Shown: positions 10,020-19,797, numbered from the stretch's first letter. The stretch: DNA of 64,000 nt from an uncultured Oscillospiraceae bacterium (GCA_950075865.1 CATMVA010000001.1:239189-303188); one strand, 5' to 3'. The notes: a model not told the origin generated them from the sequence alone. Made by a program: numbers and translations.

Positions 10020-11276
10020 ATGAACGAAACAGATGGGTTTTCCTATGATCTGCTGAAGCGCCTCACCTTCCCCCGCTTCGGCGGCACCGAGCACGAGCTG
10101 CGGGCCGCCCTGCTTCTTCAGGAGGAGATTGCTGCCCTGGGCAGAGAAAGTGAACTGGAGCCCTTTGATATCCCGGCTTACCGGATAGAAAGGGCCGCCA
10201 TCACGGTCACCGCGCCCTTTACCCGGTCCATCGACTGCGTGGCCCGGGGCTTCTCCGGCCAGCTTCCCGAGGGCGGAGCGGAGCTGCCCCTCAGATACAT
10301 CGAGATGGATTCCCCTATCGCCTTCCGGGGTCTGGAGGACCTGAGCGGCACTGCCGTGCTGGTGGAGCGCCTGGGTGAGAAGATGTACCGGGAGCTGGTG
10401 GAGCGCCGGGCCGCCGCCATCATCACGATCGCCTCCAATAAGTGGTATCAGGCCGACGCCGATCTGCTGCCCACCGAAATGCGGCCCAACTATCTGAAAT
10501 GGGGGGCCCTCCCTACCTTTACCGTCCGTCCCTACGACGCCGCAGCCATGCTGCGGGACGGCGCGGCGACCCTCCGGCTGGAGCTGCGCCAGCGGTCCTA
10601 CACTGCCACCTCCCACAATGTGGTGGCCGTCGTCGAGGGGACAGAGCCAACGGACGAATGGGTGGCCGTCACCGCCCACTACGACAGCACGTCCATCACC
10701 CCCGGTGCCTGGGACAACGGCAGCGGGACGGCGGCGGTCATGGGACTCTATCGCCATTTTTTGAACCATCCGCCCCGGCGAAACATGCGCTTCATCTGGT
10801 GCGGTTCCGAGGAGCAGGGCCTTCTGGGCAGCCGGGCCTATGTAAGGGCGCACCAAGAGCTTCTGCCCTCCTGCCGGATGTGCTTCAACTTCGATATGTG
10901 CGGCTCTATCCTGGGTAACAATGAGATCAGCTTTATCGGGCCGGAGGCTCTTGAGACTATGGTCCGCCAGGTATGCGATGAGGCCGGTTTTCCCTCCAAT
11001 GTGGATGCCTATGTGGACTCCAGTGACTCGGCCCCTTTCGCCTGCGCCGGGGTCCCGGTGGTATGCCCCAGCCGGGGCCACTGGACCTCCCAGGAGATGC
11101 ACACCCGCCACGACACCCTGGACACCATCAGCCCCCAAAAACTCCACGAGATGGTAGCATTTTCCACCGCCCTGATCGGCTTCTTTGTCAACGCCCCGGA
11201 TTTCCCCATAGCCCGGGAGATCCCCGCCGATGCCGCCGCCACTCTGGAAAAACGCTTTGGCCCTGCCGTGCCGTAA
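10020..11276 (+). CDS. M28 family zinc peptidase / aminopeptidase
   Basis: VTAHYDSTSITPGAWDNGSGTAAVMGLYR, FIWCGSEEQGLLGSRAYV motifs. Confidence 0.85.
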   Translation: MNETDGFSYDLLKRLTFPRFGGTEHELRAALLLQEEIAALGRESELEPFDIPAYRIERAAITVTAPFTRSIDCVARGFSGQLPEGGAELPLRYIEMDSPIAFRGLEDLSGTAVLVERLGEKMYRELVERRAAAIITIASNKWYQADADLLPTEMRPNYLKWGALPTFTVRPYDAAAMLRDGAATLRLELRQRSYTATSHNVVAVVEGTEPTDEWVAVTAHYDSTSITPGAWDNGSGTAAVMGLYRHFLNHPPRRNMRFIWCGSEEQGLLGSRAYVRAHQELLPSCRMCFNFDMCGSILGNNEISFIGPEALETMVRQVCDEAGFPSNVDAYVDSSDSAPFACAGVPVVCPSRGHWTSQEMHTRHDTLDTISPQKLHEMVAFSTALIGFFVNAPDFPIAREIPADAAATLEKRFGPAVP

Positions 11277-11316
11277 ACGCCTGCTTTCTTCTCCGATCAA
11301 AACTGCTTTCACATAC

Positions 11317-11352
11317 AAGAACGCCCCGGAAACGAGTTTCCGGGGCGTTCTT
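11317..11352. terminator. Bidirectional-type intrinsic terminator hairpin
   Basis: Perfect 16-bp stem aagaacgccccggaaa-cgag-tttccggggcgttctt between convergent genes. Confidence 0.85.
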
Positions 11353-11361
11353 CGTCATTTA

Positions 11362-12480
11362 TTACTCTTCCTCCACCACCTGCCGCATATCGGCAATGAC
11401 CCAGTTCCCATCGATATTCACGTAATAGAACCGGGTGTGGACCTCGTCCTGTTGATTCTGGTTGGTCTTGGGCAGGTACATCTTTTTGACGAAGGAGACC
11501 TCGCAGGAGAAAAAGTCCTCACTGTACCGCACATAGTTCTCCACCCGTTCCTCCTCAAACACAGGCGCCGTATGGGAGGAATACATCCACATATCATGGA
11601 GCCGATAATGCTCTGCCATCTCCAGATAGTCGGAGCCCTCGGGGAACAGGTGCCGGATACAGGTGATACTGGCCGTGGCTCCGGGCAGATCCCGGGAGAA
11701 GAAGTTGGAGTAATCCTTGGCATTTTTCAGGGCGAAGGCCTCTAGCTCCGGATCCATCTCCATGGAAGCAAACCGCTCGAACCGCAGCTCACCCTTTTCA
11801 GCCTGTGTGGGCTCCACAGGAACTCCCTCCGGGCTGCGCACCTCAATATCCGGCTCTTTCAAAAGCCCGGTCACCTTGTACTCCACCAGGGTGGGTACCG
11901 TCACATAGGCGGCGGCATACCGGAACTCCTCCAGGTCTGCTTTCTCCCCGGTCATCTCCCGTGCGTCAGCCAAGATCCCGTTGACATACAGGCTGTACCC
12001 CTCCGGAACCATGATGGTATAGTCGATGCTCCCCTGCTCAAACACAGGCGTCACCGAGGATACCTCCCACTCCTGCAGGGTCAGGATCAGCATCAGGGAC
12101 TGGGAGGACTTTTCCCGCAGGGCGACCTCTGCCACCTTGTTATCCCCGGAATAGAGGTCATAGACCGGGGCCGTAGCGTCATAGCTTCCCGGCGCCTTCC
12201 GGTATGTCAGCTCCTTCCCGGCCACCAAGGACTGGTAGGTTTCCTCAAAAATGGACGGGTCCTCAAACCGGGAACAGTCAGGCCGGGTCTCCTCGTCCAG
12301 CGCCCCGCTCTGAAGCCCAGCGATCACTTCCTCGATCCGCCGCTCAGGCTGGGCTGCCTCATAGGTTTTCAGGCAGTTGAACACGTATCCCACGATGGCG
12401 CCCCAGAAAAGGATCAGGACCAGGGCGAAAATCAGAAAAAACTTCCAGAAAAGCGGGATCTTCTTGATCTTCTCCATCAT
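11362..12480 (-). CDS. Hypothetical membrane-anchored protein
   Basis: N-terminal KIKKIPLFWKFFLIFALVLILFWGAIVGYVF TM segment; 4-nt ATGA overlap with upstream gene. Confidence 0.7.
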   Translation of the reverse strand: MMEKIKKIPLFWKFFLIFALVLILFWGAIVGYVFNCLKTYEAAQPERRIEEVIAGLQSGALDEETRPDCSRFEDPSIFEETYQSLVAGKELTYRKAPGSYDATAPVYDLYSGDNKVAEVALREKSSQSLMLILTLQEWEVSSVTPVFEQGSIDYTIMVPEGYSLYVNGILADAREMTGEKADLEEFRYAAAYVTVPTLVEYKVTGLLKEPDIEVRSPEGVPVEPTQAEKGELRFERFASMEMDPELEAFALKNAKDYSNFFSRDLPGATASITCIRHLFPEGSDYLEMAEHYRLHDMWMYSSHTAPVFEEERVENYVRYSEDFFSCEVSFVKKMYLPKTNQNQQDEVHTRFYYVNIDGNWVIADMRQVVEEE

Positions 12481-13622
12481 TCCCCCTCCCTCCTTTCCAC
12501 CACAAAGGCGGTGGGCAGCTTCCAGGAGGAAGTAGAGTAGTACAGGGTCACACTGGTCATCTCATATCCGCCGTCGTAGTACATGGCGGAGGAGCTACCC
12601 CCGTCCAGATTGGCGGCGTTGACCGCGCCGTAGTCCAGCATGATGGAGATCAGATCCTGGGCTGTAGCCCCCAGGTGTCCGGCGGCCCCCCGGCCGTCGG
12701 TGACCAGCATCAGCACCGCCCCGTCGGCCCGCTGCCCAATGACGGTCCGGGGATTGGCGCCGCTGCCGGTGCCCGTGATCTCCCGGGCCTTGCCGTTGAC
12801 GATCAGGGTGGTAAAGTGGTTATCGTCCCCGTCGTCAATATCCTTGAAGCAGATGGCGTCCCGGATCTTCTCCTCGGTCACAAGCTTCTCCACCTGGGCC
12901 GCAGTCATGCCGCTCAGGTCCTTGATGAGCAGAATGTTGTCCTCGTTGAAGCCCACCAGCACATCGCCAGCCTTTGGGTCGTTGTACTGCAGCTCTCCCC
13001 CGCTGACTACCACGCCCATGGGCCGTCCGCCCCAGTTGCCGTCGGAATAGTAGATGCCGCCGTTGATACCGGCCAGGTAATCCCCGCCGGTGACCAGCTC
13101 CTCCAGGGTCTGCCCGCTCTTGTTCCGGTTGAAATCAGACCAGGGATAGATGGTGGCCATCTTGACCCGTGAGGGGTCGTTGACGATGAGCATTTTGGCG
13201 TAGAAGGTCCGCCCCGAGATCTCCTCGATGGTCACGGCATCCAGGTCAAAGGGCTCTCCCCCCTGCTCCTCTCCGCCGGGATCGCTGGGGATGGTGATCA
13301 GCCCGGTATCCACCTCGTCCGTAGTGCCCCCCATCCCGTTCCGGCTGGTGATCTCCAGGATCTCCTCCTCGGAGAAGTACCAGGAGGCTAAAAACTTAGC
13401 CTGCCCGGTCTCCAGAATGGTGGACACGAAAAGATCACTGGCCGCTGTGCTGGGGCCATGGCAAATCATCCACAGGGTGGTATAAGCGCCCACAAGGGTA
13501 ATGACCAGAAAGAGTGCCAGGGTCAGGCACACCTTTCCCACCACGCCGAGGACCGTATTTTTCTTTTTCGGCCGCTTGGCCAGGCGCTTAGGCCCGGAAG
13601 CCGGCTGAGTCATGGTTTCCAT
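12477..13622 (-). CDS. Phosphodiester glycosidase (NAGPA-domain) family protein, membrane anchored
   Basis: INGGIYYSDGNWGGRPMGVVVSGGEL, VTDGRGAAGHLGATAQDLISIMLDYGAVNAANLDGGSSSAMYYDG. Confidence 0.85.
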   Translation of the reverse strand: METMTQPASGPKRLAKRPKKKNTVLGVVGKVCLTLALFLVITLVGAYTTLWMICHGPSTAASDLFVSTILETGQAKFLASWYFSEEEILEITSRNGMGGTTDEVDTGLITIPSDPGGEEQGGEPFDLDAVTIEEISGRTFYAKMLIVNDPSRVKMATIYPWSDFNRNKSGQTLEELVTGGDYLAGINGGIYYSDGNWGGRPMGVVVSGGELQYNDPKAGDVLVGFNEDNILLIKDLSGMTAAQVEKLVTEEKIRDAICFKDIDDGDDNHFTTLIVNGKAREITGTGSGANPRTVIGQRADGAVLMLVTDGRGAAGHLGATAQDLISIMLDYGAVNAANLDGGSSSAMYYDGGYEMTSVTLYYSTSSWKLPTAFVVERREGE

Positions 13623-13649
13623 GTTATCTCTCTCCTTGATCGTTATGCT

Positions 13650-14735
13650 TTATCGAAAAACCCATCTCTGCTGAATCTGGTAGCTCACCAGGAACAACGC
13701 CACGTCCACCCCCAGCTTGATCGCCGGCTCCAAAGCAGGCGTCGCCTTGAGCAGCGTGCTGAACAGGAACACCAGACCGAAGGAGGCCCCGGTCTGGACC
13801 ACACACAGGGCATAATACCGGGCCATAGTCTTTTTGACCGGTCCCACCGAATGGAAAACCGCCTTACGGTTCACCGTATAGTTGAAAAGGGACGAGACCA
13901 GCCGGGCCGGGAAGGTGGCCAGCGCCAAACGAGCCAGGCGGGAGACCTGGTTCCCGACCAAAAAGTCCAGCAGAGCGAAAAGTCCGTAATCGATCAGAAA
14001 GGACGCTCCCGAGCTGAGAATGAAGGCCAGCAGCTGCCCGCAGGAGAAGGCGATGATCCTCCGGTAGATGGACATGGCATCCCGGAAGGGCTTAAAATGG
14101 GAGGATGGGTTCCCCGGCTCGTAGACCGTGGCGATCTTCTCCTCCACAATGCCTACATGCTCTCTCTTCAGGCTGAAAAACATTTCGGTTTCATACTCAT
14201 ACCTGTCCCCCACGGTTCTGCACATCACAGGCAAACAGGAATAGGGGATTGCCCGCAACCCAGTCTGGGTATCTGAAATGGGAAAACCGCAGAATATCTT
14301 GAACACCATCCTGGTAATACGGTTGCCTGTCCGACTCTTCCAAGGCACATGGGGATCGTCAAAATTCCGGCAGCCAAGGACTACCTTGTCCCCCTCGTCA
14401 ATCATCCTTTGGGCACAGTTCTTTACATCCTCGGCCAAGTGCTGGCCGTCTCCATCCACCGTCACCACGCCGGCGCATTCCGGCCGGTGCTCCAGAAGCC
14501 AGGCAAAAGCGGTCTTCATGGCCGCCCCCTTTCCCCGGTTCACCTCGTGGGTCAGCAGGGTGACCTCCGGGTGCCTATCGGCATTCAGAAAGGGACTCAA
14601 ATGGCTAACATCACTGCCGTCATTGATCAAAACAATTTCCCGGAATCCAGCCTCCAGCAGACTGTCCACTACTTGTTCCAATGTCCCATCCGGATTGAGC
14701 GACGGCAAAACAGCAGTCACATCCCTGAAATCCAT
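13650..14735 (-). CDS. Bifunctional GT2 glycosyltransferase / GtrA-like flippase domain protein
   Basis: VLPSLNPDGTLEQVVDSLLEAGFREIVLINDGS...VDGDGQH plus C-terminal GtrA-like 4-TM region. Confidence 0.85.
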   Translation of the reverse strand: MDFRDVTAVLPSLNPDGTLEQVVDSLLEAGFREIVLINDGSDVSHLSPFLNADRHPEVTLLTHEVNRGKGAAMKTAFAWLLEHRPECAGVVTVDGDGQHLAEDVKNCAQRMIDEGDKVVLGCRNFDDPHVPWKSRTGNRITRMVFKIFCGFPISDTQTGLRAIPYSCLPVMCRTVGDRYEYETEMFFSLKREHVGIVEEKIATVYEPGNPSSHFKPFRDAMSIYRRIIAFSCGQLLAFILSSGASFLIDYGLFALLDFLVGNQVSRLARLALATFPARLVSSLFNYTVNRKAVFHSVGPVKKTMARYYALCVVQTGASFGLVFLFSTLLKATPALEPAIKLGVDVALFLVSYQIQQRWVFR

Positions 14736-14770
14736 CTAAATCCCTCCTTTCCTCCCTCATTTCCTTTCCT

Positions 14771-14798
14771 ATTATAGCGGATATTTCAGAAAGTGCAA
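14771..14798 (-). promoter_or_regulatory. Putative sigma-A promoter for the GT2-GtrA operon
   Basis: Minus strand TTGCAC-N16-TATAAT upstream of 14735. Confidence 0.5.
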
Positions 14799-14843
14799 GT
14801 AATTTGTCGTGTGATTGATTTCCATGGAATGATTTGTCGGGGG

Positions 14844-14872
14844 ATGACTTTTTCAGCCACCTGTGCTATAAT
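14844..14872 (+). promoter_or_regulatory. Putative sigma-A promoter for the PIG-L deacetylase
   Basis: TATAAT at 14867-14872 with ATGACT-like -35 about 17 nt upstream. Confidence 0.45.
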
Positions 14873-14910
14873 GACAACGCATATTAAACCCCGATTCTGG
14901 AGGTATTCCC

Positions 14911-16359
14911 ATGCACAACCAAAAATGCCATCTGCTTCAGGCCGGAGCCGCCCTGCTCCTTGGCCTTGTCCTGCTCTCCCCCATCCCCTGCAAGGCCGCC
15001 GGGCAGACGGCCTCTCCGGTCGTCGTCACGGTCACCGCAGACGGCCAGGCGGCTTCGGGTCGGATCCAGGACGGCTCCTACTCCACCACGGCCTCCTATC
15101 CGGCCGGGACCACCCTGACCGTCTCAGCTAAGGCGGAGGGCGACCGGATATACGGGCTCTACATCGTCTGGGCCAAAAATCCCGGCCCCTGGACCCTCTC
15201 TTACGGAGAGACCCAATCCCCCTTTGGCACCCACGGCTTCCTCCACGAGTACGTCCCCATTGAGGGCGGCGCCGAACAGGTCTCCCTCACCCTCTCCCAG
15301 GAGGAATCCATCTGCTACCTCAAAGCCTATTCATCGGGGGCCCTTCCAGATGACATTCAGGTTTGGGAACCTGAATGTGACCGGGCCGACCTCCTCCTCT
15401 TCTCCACCCATGCCGACGATGAGATCCTCTTCTTCGGCGGCGTCCTCCCCGAATATGCCGGGGAGCGTGGGCTAAAGGTCCAGCTGGTCTATTTCTCCAA
15501 CTATTTCCTCGCCGGCGGCGACAGGACCCGTGAGCATGAGAAGCTGGACGGCCTGTGGGTCGCCGGAGTCCGGCAGTACCCGGTGAACGCCCCATTCCCG
15601 GACTATTACTCCGGCTCCCTGGCCGCCGCCAAGGAACTCTTCGGCTGGGACGAACCCCTGGCCTATATCACGGAGCAGATCCGCAGGTTCAAGCCCCAGG
15701 TCTGCATCGCCCAGGACACCGACGGTGAGTACGGCCACGGCACCCATATGCTGACCTCGGCGGTCATGCAGGAGGCGGTCAAAACCAGCATGGATCCCAC
15801 CTTCTGCCCTGACTCGGCCGAGACCTACGGCGTCTGGGACGTGCCCAAGACCTATATCCACCTCTACGGGGAAAACAAGATCTCCCTGGACTGCCGCAAG
15901 CCCTTGGTGGCCTTCGGCGGCCAGACCGCTCTGGAGGTAGCCACGGCGGCCTACAAAAAGCACGTCACCCAGCAGTGGTGCTGGTTCTATGTGTCGGACA
16001 CCTATGAGTACAGCATTGCCGAGTACGGCATGTGCCGCTCAACCGTGGGCGCCGACACCGGCAACGATATGATGGAGCACCTACTCTCTTACGCCGAGCA
16101 GGACCGGCGTGAGGCCGAACGCAGGGCCGAGGAGGAGAGGAAAGCCAAGGAAGAGGCCGAACGCAAGGCCCGGGAGGAAGCTGAGCGCAAAGCAAAAGAG
16201 GAGGCCGAGCGTCTGGCACAGGAGAAAGCTGCCCAAAAGGCCGCCGAAGATGCCGCCACCCGCCAGCGTCTGATGCTGATCCTAGCCGCCGTCCTGCTGG
16301 CCCTGGGCCTGCTCACCGCCTTTGTCACCCGCCGGAGCACCCGCCGAAAAATACGCTGA
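14911..16359 (+). CDS. PIG-L family deacetylase, secreted/membrane anchored with charged helical stalk
   Basis: Signal peptide; LLLFSTHADDEILFFGGVLPEYA; HGTHMLTSAVM; C-terminal EAERKAKEE repeats then TM. Confidence 0.8.
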   Translation: MHNQKCHLLQAGAALLLGLVLLSPIPCKAAGQTASPVVVTVTADGQAASGRIQDGSYSTTASYPAGTTLTVSAKAEGDRIYGLYIVWAKNPGPWTLSYGETQSPFGTHGFLHEYVPIEGGAEQVSLTLSQEESICYLKAYSSGALPDDIQVWEPECDRADLLLFSTHADDEILFFGGVLPEYAGERGLKVQLVYFSNYFLAGGDRTREHEKLDGLWVAGVRQYPVNAPFPDYYSGSLAAAKELFGWDEPLAYITEQIRRFKPQVCIAQDTDGEYGHGTHMLTSAVMQEAVKTSMDPTFCPDSAETYGVWDVPKTYIHLYGENKISLDCRKPLVAFGGQTALEVATAAYKKHVTQQWCWFYVSDTYEYSIAEYGMCRSTVGADTGNDMMEHLLSYAEQDRREAERRAEEERKAKEEAERKAREEAERKAKEEAERLAQEKAAQKAAEDAATRQRLMLILAAVLLALGLLTAFVTRRSTRRKIR

Positions 16360-16371
16360 AAGAAGGAAAAT

Positions 16372-16398
16372 CTCCTGATGTGGAATACACATCAGGAG
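16372..16398. terminator. Intrinsic terminator
   Basis: ctcctgatgt...acatcaggag followed by tcttttttg. Confidence 0.75.
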
Positions 16399-16407
16399 TC
16401 TTTTTTG

Positions 16408-17583
16408 TCACAGGATCACCGGACCTTGGGTATAATCCAGCCCGCAGGGCCCCGGCTTATCCAGGCACAACCCGAAAAGGTCGGTCCCCCTGCGCTCCAG
16501 AGCGAAAAGCCTCTCGGCCGCCTCCCCCAGCCCCCGGACATGGGCCGGCTTGGTGATGATCGGCAGCGAGGCCTTCTCCTTCATCTCCCGCAGCACCTTC
16601 CGCCCCCGGCTGTTAAATCCCAGCACCCGAAGATAGGCCAGGCTCCGTGGCCGGTCCACCTCGGTGAACCCCAGAAAAGCCCATAGAGCCAGCCGCCGGA
16701 TCCTGGCGTGGGCATACCGCTTGGTCTTGGCCAGCAGGTAAAATTCCTCCAGACTCTCTGCCTTTCCTGCCGCATCCACCAGCCGGTCGGGCAGCCCCTC
16801 AGCCCTGCCGCTGTCGGGCAGTGCGGCAAAGTCGGCCTCGGTCATAGTCCGCAGCCTGGCCAGCATGGCCCGCTCCACGTTCTCCATCCGGGCCAGCCCC
16901 GCCCTTTGGAGCCGCTCCCCAGCCTTCTTCCCAAGCCAGGGGATCACATCCTCCCCTTGCCGCAGTCTTCCCCGCAGCCAGGAGGCCGAAGCGAACTCCC
17001 CCTCGGCTCCAGGACTGTCATGGCCCGCCCCCTGCCGGGGGATCGCCACCGCCGCCAGGTCTTCCCCCGTCACCCGGAGATATTCCACCCCCAGACTGTC
17101 GTTGGCTCCCCGGAGCAGCCTGGCGCTCTTTCCGGCCAGGGAAAGCGCCGCCCTCTGTCTGGCCTCCGCAAAGGAGATCCCCTTGTCGAGCTCTCTGTGA
17201 AGGGCATCCCGGTATTCTGGTGCATCCAACGTCTCCGCAATTCGACGCAAGCTCTCCAGATCCCCGCTCTCGCTGCCGAAAGAGATAGTATCTACCACCC
17301 CCGTGGCCTTCAGCACCGCCACTCCGCCCCGGGCAAAGCCCTCGGCCGAGGAGATGCACCAAGGCAGGGGCAGCTCCAGGATCAGGTCGGCCCCGCCCCG
17401 GAGAGCCATCTCGGCCCTGGTCCACTTGTCGGTAAGGGCACACTCCCCCCGCTGTACCCAGCTTCCCGACATGGCGCAGACGATGGCTTCGTCCTCCCCC
17501 AGGCTCCGCCTTGTCTCGGCGATGTGGTAGGCGTGGCCCGTATGAAACGGATTGTATTCCGCGATGATCCCCACAGCGTTCAT
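16408..17583 (-). CDS. tmcAL: tRNA(Met) cytidine acetate ligase family nucleotidyltransferase
   Basis: MNAVGIIAEYNPFHTGHAYHIAETRR...CAMSGSWVQRGECALTDKW; start chosen inside the longer 848-aa ORF. Confidence 0.9.
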   Translation of the reverse strand: MNAVGIIAEYNPFHTGHAYHIAETRRSLGEDEAIVCAMSGSWVQRGECALTDKWTRAEMALRGGADLILELPLPWCISSAEGFARGGVAVLKATGVVDTISFGSESGDLESLRRIAETLDAPEYRDALHRELDKGISFAEARQRAALSLAGKSARLLRGANDSLGVEYLRVTGEDLAAVAIPRQGAGHDSPGAEGEFASASWLRGRLRQGEDVIPWLGKKAGERLQRAGLARMENVERAMLARLRTMTEADFAALPDSGRAEGLPDRLVDAAGKAESLEEFYLLAKTKRYAHARIRRLALWAFLGFTEVDRPRSLAYLRVLGFNSRGRKVLREMKEKASLPIITKPAHVRGLGEAAERLFALERRGTDLFGLCLDKPGPCGLDYTQGPVIL

Positions 17584-17608
17584 GACTCTCCTCCCGATTT
17601 TTAAAAAA

Positions 17609-17637
17609 AGAGTTGTCCTTTTGGAAAAAAAGTTATA
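17609..17637 (+). promoter_or_regulatory. Putative sigma-A promoter for ackA
   Basis: TTGTCC-N17-TACAAT ('agttgtccttttggaaaaaaagttatacaatag'). Confidence 0.45.
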
Positions 17638-17745
17638 CAATAGGGGCAACACAATGTTTGCCCATTTTTCCTCTATCAGGAATGTAACACGTTTTCGATC
17701 CAAAGGCAAGCGTTGCCTCTGAATTTCAGGAAGGAGAATCCCAAA

Positions 17746-18942
17746 ATGAAGATCCTTGTCATCAACGCCGGCAGTTCCTCCCTTAAGTACCAGTTCATGG
17801 ACTCCGACACCCATGAGGTCTACGCCAAGGGCCTCTGCGAGCGTATCGGCATCGACGGCCGCCTGACCCACAAGGTCCCCGGCCGGGAGGATTTCAAGTC
17901 CGACGTCCCCATGCCCACCCACGGCGAGGCCATCCAATCCGTCCTGGACGCCCTCACCTCGGCCGAGCACGGCGTAGTCTCCAACGTGTCCGAGATCGAC
18001 GCCGTTGGCCACCGTGTCCTCCACGGCGGCATGGCCTTTACCGAGAGCTGCATCATCAACGACGCCTGCATCGCCGCCATTGAGGAGTGCATCCCCCTGG
18101 GTCCCCTGCACAACCCCGCCAACCTCATGGGCATCCGGGCCTGCCAGAAGATCATGCCCAACACCCCCCAGGTGGCCGTTTTCGATACCGCCTTCCACAT
18201 GACCATGCCCGAGAAGGCCTACACCTACGCCATCCCCTACGAGTACTACGAGAAGGATAAGGTCCGCCGTTACGGCTTCCACGGCACCTCCCACCGCTAT
18301 GTCTCGGCCCGCTGCGCCGATATGCTGGGCAAGCCCGCCAAGGATCTGAAGATCATCACCTGCCACCTGGGCAACGGCTCCTCCCTTGCCGCCGTCAAGG
18401 GGGGAAAGTGCGTGGACACCACCATGGGCCTTGGCCCTCTGGCCGGCTTCCCCATGGGCACCCGCTCCGGCGACATCGACGCCACCATCCTGGAGTACCT
18501 CATGGGCCGCTACGGTTACGACATCAAGGAGATGCTGAATATCCTGAATAAGAAGTCCGGCGTGCTGGGCATCTCCGGGGTCTCCTCCGACTTCCGGGAC
18601 ATCGGCGCCGCCGCCGAGGCGGGTAACCACCGGGCCCAGCTGGCTTTGGATGTGTTCTACTACAGCGTGAAGAAGTACATCGGCGCTTACGCCGCCGCCC
18701 TGGGCGGGGTGGACGCCATCGTCTTCACCGCCGGCGTGGGTGAGAATGACGCCTCGGCCCGTATGGCCATCGCCTCGGGGCTGGAGTACATGGGCGTCAA
18801 GATGGACCCCGACGCCAACAACATCCGGGGCAAGGAGGCCGTCATCTCGGCCCCCGACTCCAAGGTCCAGGTCCTCCTCATCCCCACCAACGAGGAGCTC
18901 ATGATCGCCCAGGACACCGCCGAGCTGGTCCGGGGCAGATAA
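17746..18942 (+). CDS. ackA: Acetate kinase
   Basis: [21 protein letters not shown]..., [43 protein letters not shown]. Confidence 0.97.
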   Translation: MKILVINAGSSSLKYQFMDSDTHEVYAKGLCERIGIDGRLTHKVPGREDFKSDVPMPTHGEAIQSVLDALTSAEHGVVSNVSEIDAVGHRVLHGGMAFTESCIINDACIAAIEECIPLGPLHNPANLMGIRACQKIMPNTPQVAVFDTAFHMTMPEKAYTYAIPYEYYEKDKVRRYGFHGTSHRYVSARCADMLGKPAKDLKIITCHLGNGSSLAAVKGGKCVDTTMGLGPLAGFPMGTRSGDIDATILEYLMGRYGYDIKEMLNILNKKSGVLGISGVSSDFRDIGAAAEAGNHRAQLALDVFYYSVKKYIGAYAAALGGVDAIVFTAGVGENDASARMAIASGLEYMGVKMDPDANNIRGKEAVISAPDSKVQVLLIPTNEELMIAQDTAELVRGR

Positions 18943-18959
18943 ATTCCATAACAATCACA

Positions 18960-18983
18960 GGGCCGGGAGCTTTCTCCCGGCCC
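18960..18983 (+). terminator. Intrinsic terminator after ackA
   Basis: gggccgggag-cttt-ctcccggccc followed by tgtttctt. Confidence 0.8.
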
Positions 18984-19007
18984 TGTTTCTTGCCCGCTGT
19001 CCGCACA

Positions 19008-19691
19008 TCACTCGGTCAAAATGCCCTCCGGCAGATCCGCCGCCTTGACCGGCAGATTTGACACGAACCAATAATTTCTCTCGTCCTGCTGCTCCATGGT
19101 CAGACAGTAAAGGTCGTCGCCGTCCCGCTGATAGAGCCGGACAGCGCTCCCCTCCCGCACACCCCCCAGAAGGGTCAGGGGTCCCGGGTAATTCACCCCG
19201 CCGTGCATCCAGTACCAAGCATCCTGATCCTCCAGATAGGGCAGCCTGTCCAGCCCCACTTTGCTGGTCTCCTCCAGGGTCAGCCCGGTGTATTTCAGCA
19301 GGACCTCATCCATCTCCTGCCGGGTCACCCGGTAGGAGGGGCAAGTGATCTCCTCCGGCGTCAGCTCCGGGTAGGCGGCTTTCACCTCGGCCTCGGTGGC
19401 CTCCACCGGGTCCCCCAGATGGGAGCCGTCATAAAAAAGCTGTTCCAGGTCGATATCCTGGGGCTTTTCATAGACATTATTCTCACCGGGCCGGCCAAAC
19501 ACGTTGCGGATATTATCTGCCCCCGAGCGGAAAAAGACCTCCTGGAACCAGGTTAGTTCCTCCGCCGTCAGCGTGCCGGGATGAGCTGTGACCGGCGGGG
19601 GCTCTGGCGTGGGCGAGGGCTACATGGACGTGGTGCCACAAGCCGATAGCAGCACAAGACAAAGCAGCAGAGCCCCCATCTTTTTACTCAT
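19008..19691 (-). pseudogene. Lipoprotein gene interrupted by in-frame TAG (codon 24)
   Basis: Minus strand reads MSKKMGALLLCLVLLSACGTTSM*PSPTPEPPPVTAHPGTLTAEELTWFQEVFFRSGADNIRNVFGRPGENNVYEK...ILTE*, same frame on both sides of the stop at 19620-19622. Confidence 0.8.
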
Positions 19692-19738
19692 TTTGTATCC
19701 TCCTCAACCCTGTTAATAACCTCCGGCCTTGAAGACAC

Positions 19739-19797
19739 GGGGACGGTTCTTCTGTCCTGCTGTCTCCTTGCAAAGCCCCAGACAAAAGAACCGCCCC
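19739..19797. repeat. REP-like imperfect inverted repeat
   Basis: ggggacggttcttctgtc (19739-19756) and gacaaaagaaccgcccc (19781-19797) are near inverted copies. Confidence 0.55.

Noticed and set aside
17584-18954. N-terminal extension of the 848-aa minus ORF beyond tmcAL
   Set aside because: Extension is antisense to ackA; the MNAVGIIAEYNPFH start at 17583 is the expected N-terminus
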